Source: Cheilinus undulatus (taxonomy: Eukaryota; Chordata; Actinopteri; Labriformes; Labridae). Taken from it: a stretch of DNA of 64,000 bases. Location of the stretch: NCBI RefSeq assembly GCF_018320785.1, contig NC_054866.1, positions 28,063,000 through 28,126,999 on the forward strand. The letters run 5' to 3'. Made by a program: the position numbers and the translations under genes. Of this stretch, positions 1-26,022 are shown piece after piece. The notes beneath the pieces are model-generated. The model saw nothing but the letters and a program-made list of their open reading frames with translations. It was not told the DNA's origin and made no database searches. Position 1 is the first letter of the stretch. Every line of letters begins with the position of its first letter.

Positions 1-14210
<14,210 letters not shown>

Positions 14211-14410
14211 GTTGATGCTTTTACACCATTCGGACTTTTGAATGAAACAACATAAAACAGGGTCTAATAATTCAGACGTGTTATCTCACGATCACCTGAG
14301 CTATTTCCGCTGTCATCGGGCGTCTGGCCCATAGGTTTGGTCTGCCTGCCAGTTTCCACCTACTTCCGTTCTTGTTACGAGAGGCGGAGCAATATGATTA
14401 CGTCAAAATT
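14211..14410 (-). promoter_or_regulatory. Probable cpd promoter / 5' UTR
   Basis: The 200 bp upstream of the cpd start codon are richer in G+C and CpG than the surrounding AT-rich DNA. They hold a CRE-like octamer TTACGTCA at 14398-14405 and an ETS-like CTTCCG near 14363. No TATA box is obvious, which fits a broadly expressed housekeeping gene. The transcription start cannot be placed from sequence alone. Confidence 0.45.
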
Positions 14411-15640
14411 TAAGGTGGACCGATGTTGTAGTACATTATTTTCACATCTTTTTTCACAGATATTATGGTGACCTGGAAACACGAAGCAAAATTACAAAGT
14501 CTGAAGCATTTTTACAATACTGCAAACAGATTTACAAAGTCTGAAACGTTGTTATAAAACTTGGGCCACTTGGTACGCCCCCATTTTGTAAAATACCATT
14601 GTTTGTAAATGTATTTCAGAAGTTGTAGAAGTGCTCAACAACTTGTCTCAGCTCATGTTAAAGTTATGTGTAAATTTATTTTGTAAAATGTAAATATAGC
14701 ATTTTGAATGTAATTTTTTGAATTTGTTTTATTAAATGTAAAAAATGTTTTTGCTTGAAGTATTTCAGACTGTATAAGTTTGTATTAAACTTTTTGAAAA
14801 TTTGTTCTGTAAAATATAAATTTGATTTGTAATTTCTAAGGGGTTTTTCTAATTTCCGTTTGTTTTATGAAAAATAAAAAAAAGTTTTGGTTAATGTAAA
14901 TTTGTTTCAAGCTTCAGGCCACAGTATATTAACACTGAAACATCCCACAAGGGAGACTGTTGTCAAACTAAATTCGTTATTCCTTTGGAAAAACCACTGG
15001 TGCATATTTTGCTTTCATGAATATTTTTGTGATTTAACATAGAAGTAATTTCAACATTCTTTCAAACAGCTGTCAAATTCACAAATACTGGAAACTAAAC
15101 CTTGCATGACAAGATTTATTTTTCTGAAGAAGAATAATGGTGTGATTTATTCTGGTCTTATGTTATAAAAGCACTTCAATCAGTAGAGAACTATAGTACT
15201 GTGCAGAATCCTAGGGCATATTTGGGCAAAAATTGTGGCTGAAATAAGGCATTGAAGCTGCAAAGGTGACTGAGGGGCATCATAGGGTGGGAAGGAGGAT
15301 TGACACCACGGCCACGCCATACTCTGGATGTTCTTGCGTATTACCAGGGACTTGGGGAAAATAATCTGTTGAAAAACTAACTACTAACTAACGAACACCT
15401 TAAGGCGGAGTAAGAGGTGGATATGGCGAGTAAGCATGGCCTGAGGTCAGGTCTGCCCAAAGAGTTAGCTGAGCCCCTAACAAACCCAGAAAATGGGCCC
15501 TCCCCAGTGGTGATTTATTTACAGTATCAATGTGTGTGTTGGATAAGTGGAATTGATGCTAGTATGCATCCTGGCTAGCAGTTACCTCATTTTGGAGCTG
15601 AAAAGTGTGCCAAACTATTACTGGGTTGGTGATGTTGTTG
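14411..15640. other. Intergenic, cpd to cryba1, first part
   Basis: AT-rich DNA without a supported gene. A stretch at about 14570-14920 repeats TTTGTAAAATGTAAAT-like phrases at low complexity. Near 15198 the phrase ACTGTGCAGAATCCTAGGGCA resembles a Tc1-type terminus, but no partner was found. Confidence 0.5.
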
Positions 15641-15644
15641 AAAT

Positions 15645-16420
15645 TATTTATTTGTGCCACTTGTAAACCCATTTGAACCACGTTTTCCCACTCATTTTTG
15701 CAACTATTATTTGACATATTTGATCAATATTTGCTCCTTTTTGCCTCCTTCTCACCACTCTACAACTATTTTGCCACGTTTTAACCCATTTTTTTTTCAC
15801 TGTTTTTGTCACTTTAAACCCATTTTTGCCACTATTCAAATCCAGTAACACCACCTTTATCTGCCTATTACATTTTATTCAATTTTTTTACACTTTCTAA
15901 AACCATTTGACCATCTTTTAATCCAATTTCTGCCATTTTTAAGCCATTTGTTGCCACTTTTAAACCCTTCCCAACCCTTTTCTGCCTATTTTTGCCTCTG
16001 TTGGCCCATTTTAGCCACTTTTTATGCCCATTTTTGCCACATTACACCCATATGACCCTTTGAAAACTCTTTTCACAATTTTTCTGCTTCTGGGGATCAA
16101 TTTTCGGCTCTTCAAACACAAGTTTGCCACTTGTAGCACATTTCTGCTACTTTTGAAATCCCGTAATACTACTTTTTCTACCCGTTTGTGCAACTTTTAA
16201 CCTAATAGAATTCTGTTGGAAGTACACAATTTTAAGAAGGCTGTATACTTAGGCATAAATAGATTTTAAAATGCATTACTTGCTTTGATAAGAGTGGTTA
16301 TTATTTAGTAAAAAAAAGAAAATATAGTTATCACAGCTTAAATTTACAGTGGACCATGATTTTGCTGTCCTCCATGGGCCCCAGAAAGCTCCCCCCTTTA
16401 TCCCCTTTTCTGGACGGCCG
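15645..16420 (+). repeat. Composite repeat, copy 1: degenerate TTTGCC array plus conserved 3' segment
   Basis: From about 15645 to 16200 a degenerate tandem unit of roughly 22-27 bp recurs, with a consensus close to TTTGCCACTTTTAACCCATT. It is followed at 16262-16420 by a segment shared with 62135-62265, including GTTATCACAGCTTAA and CAGAAAGCTC-CCCCTTTATC. The same order and orientation at both places shows one repeat family. Confidence 0.7.
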
Positions 16421-17843
16421 ATACCTAGGGTATGGTCCAGGTGGGTAGTAGGGTTGCCACAAGTCCCTGATCTTGCTGTGGATGTCCCAAAGGCCCGAAA
16501 AATGCTGGTAGTGTCTGAGTGTGTCACCACGCCTTTGGTGCAAAGGCACGGGCGAAAGAGATGCTTTCGAGCTTGACCTTGGCTGCTGAGCGACACGTCA
16601 AGCTTGACTCTGGCCAACACCCCCCTTCTCCAGCTTGGGTTGTGGCACATCAGGCCCTGTGATGAATCCTTACCGCCATAATGATGGGAAATCCGACTCT
16701 TTCAGTGATCTGGCTCATTCGGCTCAGCAAAAAAGAGCTGGCTCTTTCGGCTTCTTAACGGCTCTTCATTTGGATACCATTTTAGCAATGTTATTACAAA
16801 AGATTGATATTCTGGCAAAATCTACTGTCTCCCCAAAACATCTTGTGGGTTAGATGATATTTGCTCACTGGCTGGGATGTATGACCCACCTGACATAAAA
16901 CATTAATGTTACACCATCAAACATGAGTCCTTAATCCATGGTGTGCCTGAGGTAGGGGATAAAAGATCATCCCTACTAATCACCGTATGTAGGTGTGCTT
17001 TGTTTAGTGGGGCTGGACCTGTTCTGGGCATTTTTTTATTGCATTAGTCTAAACCCAGTAAAAGCATGCCCTAAACAGATATAATATCTTAAAATGATTT
17101 GATACACCCTTTAGTATCACTGTTTCATTTTGATTTTGGAGTCTTTCTTCATGCATTAAATGCATGTAAATATTTGAATTATTTACATTGCAGATTGTAT
17201 TTTACATTCTAAAAATATTAGGTAACATTTTTATTCAATAATTCTCTGAATTCTGTTAATCTATGTATGTGAGTAATAGTCTCAAAAGCACATGTTGATG
17301 AGCATACTGTATACACAATTTTCAAGTATTAAATTATCAATCTTACAGGCTACCTGAAATAGTGAGCTGTTAATGTGAGTGTATTTTAACTTCAAACAAT
17401 AAAAATAAATCACAACTGAGCACAAATGAGTTTAGCAGCATACTCTTGTCTGTTTATTTCTTGTTGCCTATTCCATCTTTATTTATCACATAGCAGCACC
17501 ATTTTACCCACAAATAAGAGGAGAACTAACTGAGTGACATCACATCTTTGCCAACATGAGGCCTTTAACATCCTCTTCTTCCCTCCTCAGTGGGGCATCA
17601 GTCAGGAGCCTTTCTTCAGCGGTTGCTCTTCCCTTTCTCTTTGTTTTCATTTAGCAACAAACCAAAGTGTGGCAAACATGTTAATTCTGAAGCACCAGAA
17701 AGTGTCAGCCTTGCTTTCACTGACACGGCTGGTCAAAGCTTGGAATGATTAGGTTAAGGAAGAAAAAAGGAGGAGGAAAAAGGAGGTGGAGGAGGCGATG
17801 GAGACGGTGAAGAGCAGGAGGTTTGGAGAGGACGCTGAAGTTC
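16421..17843. other. Intergenic and probable cryba1 3' UTR
   Basis: The part at 16421-16640 is unusually GC-rich for the region and has frames on both strands without any recognisable domain. At 16690-16770 there is a cluster of GGCTC and GAGC(C/T) words able to fold back, resembling hAT-type termini. Minus-strand AATAAA hexamers (TTTATT on the plus strand at 17454 and 17480) are candidate cryba1 polyadenylation signals about 360-390 bp after the stop codon. Confidence 0.45.
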
Positions 17844-20800
17844 TCACTGCTGGATCCGACGAAGCGACTGCACCTGGAAGGACTGAGCATGGGATCCCCA
17901 CTCTCTGTAATGTTTGTACTCGCCACCATGGCGATCACACTCCAAGATGTACTGGTAGCCACGGTAGCCTGGAAACTGGTAGCACACCCAGCTAAGGAGG
18001 AAGAGAAGATCCGTGATTTAATGATAGGAAATTTAATAAGATTGTAAATATGCATGCTTTAATGCAATGTGAGAAGATAGAAGCTGATTAAACAACAATG
18101 TTAATCATTCTTATTTACTACAGTACAGTGTGTCTGCAGAATGGAAGTGCTGGAGGTAAAACATTCAGGTTTTGCTCTTATAATGGCAAAAAGTTTATGA
18201 AGTCTCTTCATGTGGTGCAACATTTTAATTTTATCCAGATAAGGACCACTGCTCTTTCACCCAATGATTTTAATGTTTATTTGTATAATAAGTGCCCTAT
18301 GGAGTTTTAACATGGATCATTGGGAAATAAAAGCAAAACCTGTGAAAATCTGTCGATTAAAAGGAAGGAAGTGACTTACGAGCCGCTCTGAACTTGCATG
18401 GATCCAATTTCATTGTTGGCCCAGCCCATGGCCTGCAGAGAGGGGTAGTCATCGTTGACCTCCCACTGACGTCCCATGAAGTTCTCCTTCTCATACAAAA
18501 TCATCTTGGAATCCTTGTGGTTCTGTGTTAGAAGGATGCACAAAAACAAGTTCTTGCAGAGAAATGAACCGGCAATAACACCAATTCTACAGTTTCTATA
18601 TCACAGACACATGGAACAAGCTCATATCGCATGCATTTACAACTATGTTCAGTGGCAGGTGGAAAAATGCTTCTATTTCTGTCCATGTTTAAGAAACATG
18701 ATTAAGTTACTTACCAAGCCAGGATTAGGGCTTGGCTCATAAGATGGGCTTTTCAAGTGATTCACAAAGTACTTCTGGATTGTTTTGCACTATTCTCTCT
18801 TTGAGTGTTGAGTCTTAAATCCATCAGTCAATGACTTACAATACGGCATTATTCATTTGCACCACCTAACGTTTGCAACAAATTTAACATTAAACAGGCA
18901 AATACTTTGATGCAGTGTTACTTTATTCTTGTTGGAACGTGGGCACATATTTTAAAAGCAAAACTCAAAACCTACCTTTTCAGACTGGCCTTTAGAGATC
19001 ATCTTAATCTGTTTTAGAATTTTAGGATTCATCTCACACTATCTTAAATTCAGGATTGTCTTTACTCTTATTATATCAGAATTTCCATGTTATCTTTATG
19101 TGTTTGTTAACTTATTTTAGCTCATTTAACTGAGCTATCTTTTAGTGTCTTTACTCTTTTTTTTAGCATCTTTTTATCCTGTTTTATTTCATTTTATCTT
19201 ATTTTTATATTATTTCGTTATTTTGTTTTTACACTTATCTAACCTCCAGTGTTAATGAAGTCAAGTAAGTCTCTGTTCCGACAAATCCTTTATTTATGAC
19301 ATATTTGTTAATGTTGTGTATGGACTACTGGGTGTACAGGGTGGGGTCCAGACATATGCTCTTTTATCTATTAATTTTGTTTGTGTGTTAAGCACTTTGT
19401 GCTACATAGACTTATTGATTTTTAAATAAAATAAATAATTTCATGGTTGAATAAAATTTTGCAATTTTACATTGGTTGTACCACCACCTTACATGGTAAG
19501 TGTACCCCAAAACTGTAATTAATTGCATTTTTTTTAAAGATGTGATGCCTTATTTACCTAACTGGAAGTAAAGAAATGCTTTAAATTATATTGTTTAATT
19601 CACCAGCTGATCACTGGTTGCACCATCTGACATTTTTGAAGATTTTTGTAACATTTTGTACATTTTGTAAGACCGAACAGTTGAATGCTGTTACAAAAGT
19701 TTACTTGTGTTAACATAAAAATCCCAAATAGCTATTTCAGCTCTATTTTTTTAGTTGTCTGAACACATTTTAAGTTTTAGGTAAACAGTACTCAGTCCTG
19801 CCTTTGGGCATCAGACACTATTGCACCATGAGTGAAGTTACTGACTCAGTTAAAAGAAGTCCGGTCTGCAGGGAGCAACAATAATATAACAGAGAGGGTA
19901 TACTGAACAAGATTGAAGAGGATTTCTTTATTCATTTTCCACTTATTGTCACTAATAGTAGTTTAAGTTGAACCACCTTGGGTGGCATTAATGTTGAAGA
20001 TTAAAGTATGTGGTAGAAATAATGGGAAATTTTTGGTGGTTAAAGAACATTTAGCTTTATCAAAACAACATAAACATGTTGTTTTGAGTTAGATTTTAAC
20101 AGATTTTTTAAGTGTAGGAAAGTTTCTACTGTGCAGTGTAACTTCTAAAAGTAAATTTAACCCAGCGTTAATGTGCAAGAAATTATTTTTAAAAATATAT
20201 TTCCACTACTGAAAACCTTTGACGATATCAGTTTCCACAACAATTTTGAGCAGTTTCTGCGTGTTCAGTTTTACAGTGCACCTGACAATGAAAGTGTACC
20301 TCACCACCTGTGACTGAAAATTAATGATTTTATCTTTACTTGAAAAGGATCTACAAACCATTTCACTTGGCCATGAGTGTCAGCTTGAGTTAAATCAAGG
20401 ATAAATTATGCTACAAGCTGTTTTAACTTCTACATTCCTAAATAAACTACTGCATGATTATGTTTGCTCCACCCTGACATTTAACAACTTGCAAAATCCA
20501 GAAAAGTAGTTTTTCGATGATCTCACCAAAATAAGTAATTCTGCAAACATTTATTTATTTAAAAAAAAATTTCAATGATAAAATGATGCTAAGGTATTCT
20601 ACTTAGAAATCTCACAATTAAAATTTTGTTTTTTAACAGCATCAATAATCTGCTCATTTACTCAGATGGTTGCACCACCTGATATTTTTAGGGCTTGAGA
20701 TGCCAAAATATTAAACTAATTATACAATTCAAATTAAATTTAAATCAAAACAAAGTAGGTTTCATAAAACAAATTGATATATGCCATGAACTGATTTTTT

Positions 20801-22870
20801 TTAAGTAAATGATACATTCAGACACAAAGAATATGCACGCCATTTCATTAACCCCCTTACAAATGTTCATGTTTAGAGATCTGATTGTGTAAAATGCCCA
20901 CATTCAAGCATATCACATAGAACTTTATTCTTAGCATCAATCCGCTGGCTTTAAGTTTTCTATTGGATCTAAATTTGGCACATTTTAACTTGAGTGTATC
21001 TGGCGACACATGAGAAGTCAGACATCAGGAAACAGTAGCATTTGGAGTATTAAAGAGACTCACAGCAGAGCAGATGGGGCGGAAAGACATCATCCTTTCA
21101 ATGTGGTAGGCATTGCTGCCACTCCATGACTCCCAGTGTGGATACTCTCCTCTCTCCAACACAAACTGCTGTCCACAGAAGCTGGAGTGCTCATATCCTG
21201 CCCAGCTGTGTCACGGTAATAAAGAAACATGAACAAAACAGGAAGGAAACTTTTAAAACTGACAGATCCTCATATTAAATCTGTTAGAAATCAGTAAATT
21301 TGTAGAAGGTTAGAGTGAGTTTCAGAACTTGTAAATTAATCAATAGCAATAATAGATGAAAATATAACATACCCACATAGCATTCTTTGCTTTGCATTAC
21401 ATAATAGGTGGAATTTAAAATCCTTCCCCTCACCTCTTAAAAGCCAGGCATCATCATACCTGTGAAAGAGCTCAAAGTGCAATGGTAGCACTCCACACCA
21501 TAACTGTTCCAGACTACAGGCCTGCTCATAAAAGCCCCCAAAAGTAGAATGGGAGGTAAAGCAATCATCAAGCATCTTTGAAATCATCTACCAGTCAGAG
21601 TCTGGGAAGAAGAAAGCTTCTCTGCTAAAGAGAGCATGATTATGACTCTTTTTTGATAAAGCGTAGAGTCAGGGCTTGCTCAGGCTTGGCCAGCCCTTGT
21701 TCTGTGCTACTATGGCTTAGACTACCAGAGACATAACACACCAAGCACCTCTCTCTCATTCTCTGTCTGGAAAAAACAAAAATTGAAACTAATTACATTA
21801 AAACACATAAAAAGATGTGTGATACACAGTAAACAGTAATGACAGGACTTCTTTTTCACAAACTCGTTCTACCATTTCTTGGGGACCAAAATGTGAAATA
21901 ATAATCATTCTGTTAAGAAAAGTCTTCAAAATATTCAGGTTTTTACTTTCACCTCTTTGTATTGGCTCTATTTGAGCCATTACTCAAAGCAGATCTGTCT
22001 GCAGTGACACAGAGGGACACATCACAGGCTCTCTGTCTCTCTTTCTCTCCATTATGAGCTATTTAGGCTGTCTCCTGCATGATCTAATTGTTAAGACGTG
22101 TCATTTGAAAAAGCATGATGCAATGGCAGAGGATTGGGAGATCCAAAATGGTATTTAGAATTAGCTGCTAGCAGCAGAAACAATCAAAAAAAGGGTAAAA
22201 AGGGATAAAAAGACATTCAATATCAGATTTACTGGTGTGGATTTCATCTTTAAAGACCATAGAATGTCACCCAAGTTCCAGGCTCACTAGAAAAGCTTCT
22301 GTATGGAATTCAAAGGCATGGATAGCATCATTAGAACAGTAATAGCAGTAGTTAATATTGGCTACTGTGGATAAAGTTGTAAAATGATGTGTGGTCTTAC
22401 TGAATAATAGTAATAAAATATGTAATTTGTCATAGTATAACTTTGATTTGGTTCAATCTTTCTTAGGTCAACTCTTAACAAATATATCTTTGTGATTCAA
22501 ATAATTTTAGAATTCATTAACATATTTTTAAAAGAGTTCCTCTTTGTTCGACTTACGCTCCACATTCCACCTTCAAGGAGCGGATGTTGTCCACTCCACA
22601 CTCCATGATGTTCTGGCAGGCTGAGGTAAACTCCAGTCTCTTTCCCTGGAAGTTCTCCTGGTCGTATACTGTGATCTGCAGAGGGGCACACAAATGCATA
22701 CATGTAGTATGCACATGCCAAGTGTACACACTGATGTGTGTACAGATACACACAACATTGAATTCATCAGGACAGGCATGGCATTAAAACAAACACCAAT
22801 AATCTTCTTCACAATGTAATATCCCACTCACCTTCCATGGTCCCTGTGGGCTGGGATTATTCTGAGCCAT
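17844..22870 (-). CDS. cryba1: Beta-A1 crystallin, complete
   Basis: This is a structural protein of the eye lens and an oligomer-forming member of the beta/gamma-crystallin family. Coding exons: 22870-22832, 22675-22557, 21205-21064, 18522-18380 and 17991-17844. All have GT-AG junctions and sum to 591 nt, or 196 aa, against about 198 in mammalian beta-A1. The layout is the family standard: a short N-terminal arm ([13 protein letters not shown]), then one Greek-key motif per exon. Diagnostic stretches are [60 protein letters not shown] and a C-terminus ending SLRRIQQ. The start is the first ATG of its exon; an in-frame TAA lies 24 nt upstream in the same exon, so the longer beta-A3 form known in mammals does not seem encodable here. 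Expression is expected in lens fibres from the promoter near 24.07 kb. The fish paralogue (a/b) was not determined. Confidence 0.95.
18523..21063. repeat. cryba1 intron with dispersed GGTTGCACCACCTGA-like motifs
   Basis: This 2.5 kb intron holds at least six variants of a motif close to GGTTGCACCACCTGACATTTTT. They lie near 18856, 19475, 19616, 19967, 20465 and 20668, all in the same orientation, in AT-rich DNA. Spacing is irregular. It may be a decayed tandem repeat. The 3' half of the intron has no other visible feature. Confidence 0.45.
21206..22556. other. cryba1 intron between coding exons 2 and 3
   Basis: No gene is seen. A segment at about 22195-22295 (AATATCAGAT-TACTGGTGTGGATTT) matches 45450-45540 in unc119 intron 1 over roughly 90 bp with scattered differences. 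It is therefore a fragment of the dispersed repeat described there. Confidence 0.6.
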
Positions 22871-22899
22871 GCTACAGTGGATTTCAGAACTGATTTACC
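22871..22899 (-). other. cryba1 5' UTR part of exon 2
   Basis: On the minus strand an acceptor (CCATACTGCAG) ends at 22900. The remaining 29 bases to the ATG are untranslated and contain an in-frame TAA. The preceding intron would run from 23986 back to 22900. Confidence 0.6.
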
Positions 22900-23986
22900 T
22901 GCAGTATGGAGAGCATGGAGAATCATTATTATACTCATAATCAAAGACTTATAAGGTGACGGTCCATGCATTGTCTGTCAATAACTCCATGCAAGCTAGA
23001 ACATGTTCTCTAGTCTGTTTAAGTTACCAGTATCCATGTAGAGGGCTTATTTTCTCAATGACAAAACTGATTAATGCTTTTATTGCATATTAGCTCTGCT
23101 GTATTCAGTCATATGAAACAGCCTACAAGCTAAATTTAAAAAATAACCACAGTCATTCTGATATTCAGTACAACAGCACTTTATACAGTGCAATATCTAT
23201 TTTATATTACAGCTATGAGATGCATTAAATGAACTGTACACTTATCCAGCTTTTCTTCTACACTTCCCATCAGATTCACCACACAGTAGCATACTGATGG
23301 CAGAGACTGCTTTGTAAAGTGTTAGTGATGACAGCAATGCCACTTGAGGACAGCAGGAGCTGGTTTCAAACCATTAAGAAAGAACACCAGTCTTACCATA
23401 AAGCTACAGCCAATGCATCATATTGATATGTTTATCCTCCTGTTTCATTAAGTCATTTATTTGCTTCTACCATCACAGCTAGTTTCACTACCTGATTACA
23501 GCTGTCTGTTGCCTAGATCAGGGCTTCTCAAATTTTAGTGAACTGGCTTTTACTTTGGTATAATGTGTGATTCTGTACAACCAACCTCAAGACAAAGGCC
23601 ATCTCTTAGTGTTATTTATCAGTGTTCACTATATCTGAAACAAAGCAATACACAGTTAAAAGCTTTAGCGCTTTTGTACACAATATTAGCACTCATGGAT
23701 TGCTTTTTGTCCAATCAAATAACTTGGTCAGAGCTAATTTTTGTTTGTAGATCATTTTATCAAATGCATGTGGCTTCTGACCTTTCAACCTGCTCAAGCA
23801 TGCTGCTGGTGGAGGCACAGAGCTCTTTTATCCCCCCTCAGTTTGACTATAGCATTTGCATGTCTGACCCCAGTCTATACATTCACATGGCTCAGCAGAA
23901 ACGGCGGAAACAAAAGACACAATCATGTAAAGCCACAATAGTCTGCGCACATCTATAGGATGAATGAGTTTAGATGGAGGGCTTAC
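22900..23986. other. Predicted first intron of cryba1
   Basis: AT-rich intronic sequence. At 23519 CAGGGCTTCTCAAA resembles the terminus of a fish hAT-type MITE, but the opposite end was not found. Plus-strand frames here have no recognisable product. Confidence 0.4.
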
Positions 23987-24043
23987 CTGACTGGCCCCAA
24001 AGAATAGCAGTGCAGTGCTCACAGGGGGGCTCCACAAAAACGT
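23987..24043 (-). other. Predicted non-coding first exon of cryba1
   Basis: A good splice donor on the minus strand (CCAGTCAG|GTAAGC) ends this exon at 23987. A TATA box 27-34 bp upstream of the proposed 5' end sets its other limit. The exon contains no ATG. Mammalian CRYBA1 also splices a short first exon to the Met exon, but there exon 1 carries the beta-A3 start. Confidence 0.6.
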
Positions 24044-24069
24044 CGTCCTGACCCCAGACTTAACGGACC

Positions 24070-24133
24070 TATTTATACATGCTGGTGCTGAAAAGTAGCT
24101 GGGCCTGTGGGTCCAGGCAGGAGTCAGCACATT
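24070..24133 (-). promoter_or_regulatory. Predicted cryba1 core promoter with TATA box and MARE-like site
   Basis: On the minus strand a TATAAATA box lies at 24077-24070. About 45-55 bp upstream is TGCTGACTC (24129-24121), a half site of the Maf response element (TGCTGAC...GTCAGCA) through which large Maf proteins drive crystallin promoters. The 11-mer GTCAGCACATT (24123-24133) recurs exactly at 27760-27770 upstream of the divergent crystallin gene. Confidence 0.6.
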
Positions 24134-25231
24134 GCTGCTCCAGTCATTGTTCCACTCTGAGCTGCTGGGCTTTAGTTTGCTGTAGGAGGACTGGATGGAG
24201 GGCACTGTGCCCAGTACAGATAAGCACAAGCTGCAAATGGGCCATGACCAGTGGGCTGGACCACCAGGCCTGGCATGGCCTGGTCCAGGAAGCAGATCAT
24301 CACACATGTGGTTGGTCCTGGGGCAAAATGGAAAAAAGAACATCCAGAAATAGTGGCTAAGGGCCAGAACACTTTAGCTCTTTAACATTCAAAGTGCTTT
24401 TTTGTCCATAAAACATACTCTAACAAAAAACCTTTAAAGGTGTCTACTAAACAAGAAATTTAGAATTATATGAACCTACTTACAGAGGTTATTCCACACT
24501 GCACTCTGTGTCCCATCTATGTCCGATCCACCTGAAACTGACCCCACATCTCCTGTTCTTCACCTTTTCACTCTCTCTTTTGTATGTGCGGTAAAGCTGC
24601 TCAGTCATGCACACACGCAGTCATAGACAGAGACAGACACGCAAAGGTCTCATGCAGTCACATACATTCAGGGACACAAAGGGTACATTCACACAACTCA
24701 TTTGAACAGGAACAGTGAATGGAGAGGTGAACTAATACAGTCTCTGTTTAATATTTCAGAAAGTCCATTTAGAGTGAATTAAAGTTTATCCTGCACCATT
24801 TTTTGCTCTTTGGGATTATCAGTTAAAGGTTTCACAAAAAAGACTTTTAAAAGTGGGGTTATAAAGTAGTTTAAACAATTCAGTAAATATTCCAGTCACT
24901 TGACCCACAACTAACCTCAGGACAATGCTGTTCGAGAGAAAAACATAAGAACTAAATTTAACACAAAAAGTAAGGAAATTTGTGTTTTGTCGATTATTTC
25001 TTTGTTGTAAAAATGCCTTTTGACAATCAGTCTTATGCTGTCTGAAAGCTTGTTTATTCCCCTTTTAAATGGTGCCACATTTGTAAGGAATATGCATTTG
25101 TGGGATGAGCAGCAGAGCTGAGTATGTGGCTGCACCCACGAAAAATGTGTCGAATCTCTGCCAATGCCAAACAGCTTTTTCTGCCACTGACTCTTGTTTG
25201 GTGTTGTTTGGTGGATGAATGATTAAAAAAC

Positions 25232-26022
25232 CAGTGTTAATTTTGAAAGCTGTTTCAAATTTTAGTCTCAATCTTAGTCTTTACATCAGTGGTTCTCAAC
25301 TGGAATTACGACCTTAGTTTTGAAGATTTTTTTGATCAATCAGAAGTATTTAATTAAAAAAAATTATGGAGCTTGGGCCTAAGACAGTACAAAGGGTGTT
25401 TGAAAAAACAATGAAGAAGGACAATACCTGCATGCTTTATAGAGTCTCATTGGCAATTTGGCACAATTTTTTTTCCTAGGCACACATCTGCGACCCACTG
25501 AAAAAGTCTTCGTGACCCATTTTTGGGTCCCGACCTACCAGTTGAGAAACACTGCTTTAGATCGAATTCCTTGCAGTTTTAGTCACATTTTAGCCATTTC
25601 TACCCTCTATAGTTTGTTGAAAAAAACTCAAACATTTCAGTCTAGTATTAGTCCATAAAAGGGTCTTGCTTTCTAGTCTTTTCTTTAGTCCGATTATTTA
25701 TTCTTTAGCCTGAATCTGGTACCAGATCATGGTAGTGTGTTCTATGCACCCTGCTAAACCTGGGGTCCCTACTTTCTACAGCTGAGAGGCAGAATAGATA
25801 CAGATGCAGGGTATTTTGACAGATTTACCCACAGTGGAGAAATATCATTGATTTTGAATGTCTGATGAAATTCAAATTATATTTTAGTCTAGTTTTACTC
25901 ATCTTTATGAAAACTAAACTTTTATTCAGCTTAAGTCATCAAAGATCTATTTTTGGCTAGTCTTAGTTGGAAAAAAGGTGGTCGACGAACATTTTTATTT
26001 TTAGTGAACAAAATTAACACTA
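25232..26022. mobile_element. Non-autonomous DNA transposon with CAGTGTTAATTTTG termini
   Basis: The left end CAGTGTTAATTTTG and the right end CAAAATTAACACTA are inverted repeats 791 bp apart. They are flanked by TAAAAAAC and GAAGAAAC, an imperfect 8 bp duplication (6 of 8), as expected of a hAT-class insertion. The body has repeated TTTAGTC phrases and a GTCGACGAAC near the right end. It has no transposase frame. It is split by the MITE at 25287-25554. Confidence 0.6.
25287..25554. mobile_element. hAT-type MITE (CAGTGGTTCTCAAC termini)
   Basis: It begins CAGTGGTTCTCAACTGG and ends CCAGTTGAGAAACACTG, near-perfect inverted termini 268 bp apart. The flanking octamers CTTTACAT (25279-25286) and CTTTAGAT (25555-25562) agree at 7 of 8 bases. 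Next to the right end is CGTGACCCATTTTTGGGTC, a segment seen again in the copy at 29854. Confidence 0.85.

Noticed and set aside
15198-15225. Possible Tc1 terminus (ACTGTGCAGAATCCTAGGGCA)
   Set aside because: No matching opposite terminus or transposase remnant was found nearby.
23519-23540. Possible hAT MITE end CAGGGCTTCTCAAA
   Set aside because: No right terminus or duplication was located, so the element could not be delimited.
23828-24343. 171-codon minus-strand frame over the cryba1 promoter
   Set aside because: It runs through the TATA box and predicted first exon, with Trp/Pro/Ser-rich chance composition and no domain.
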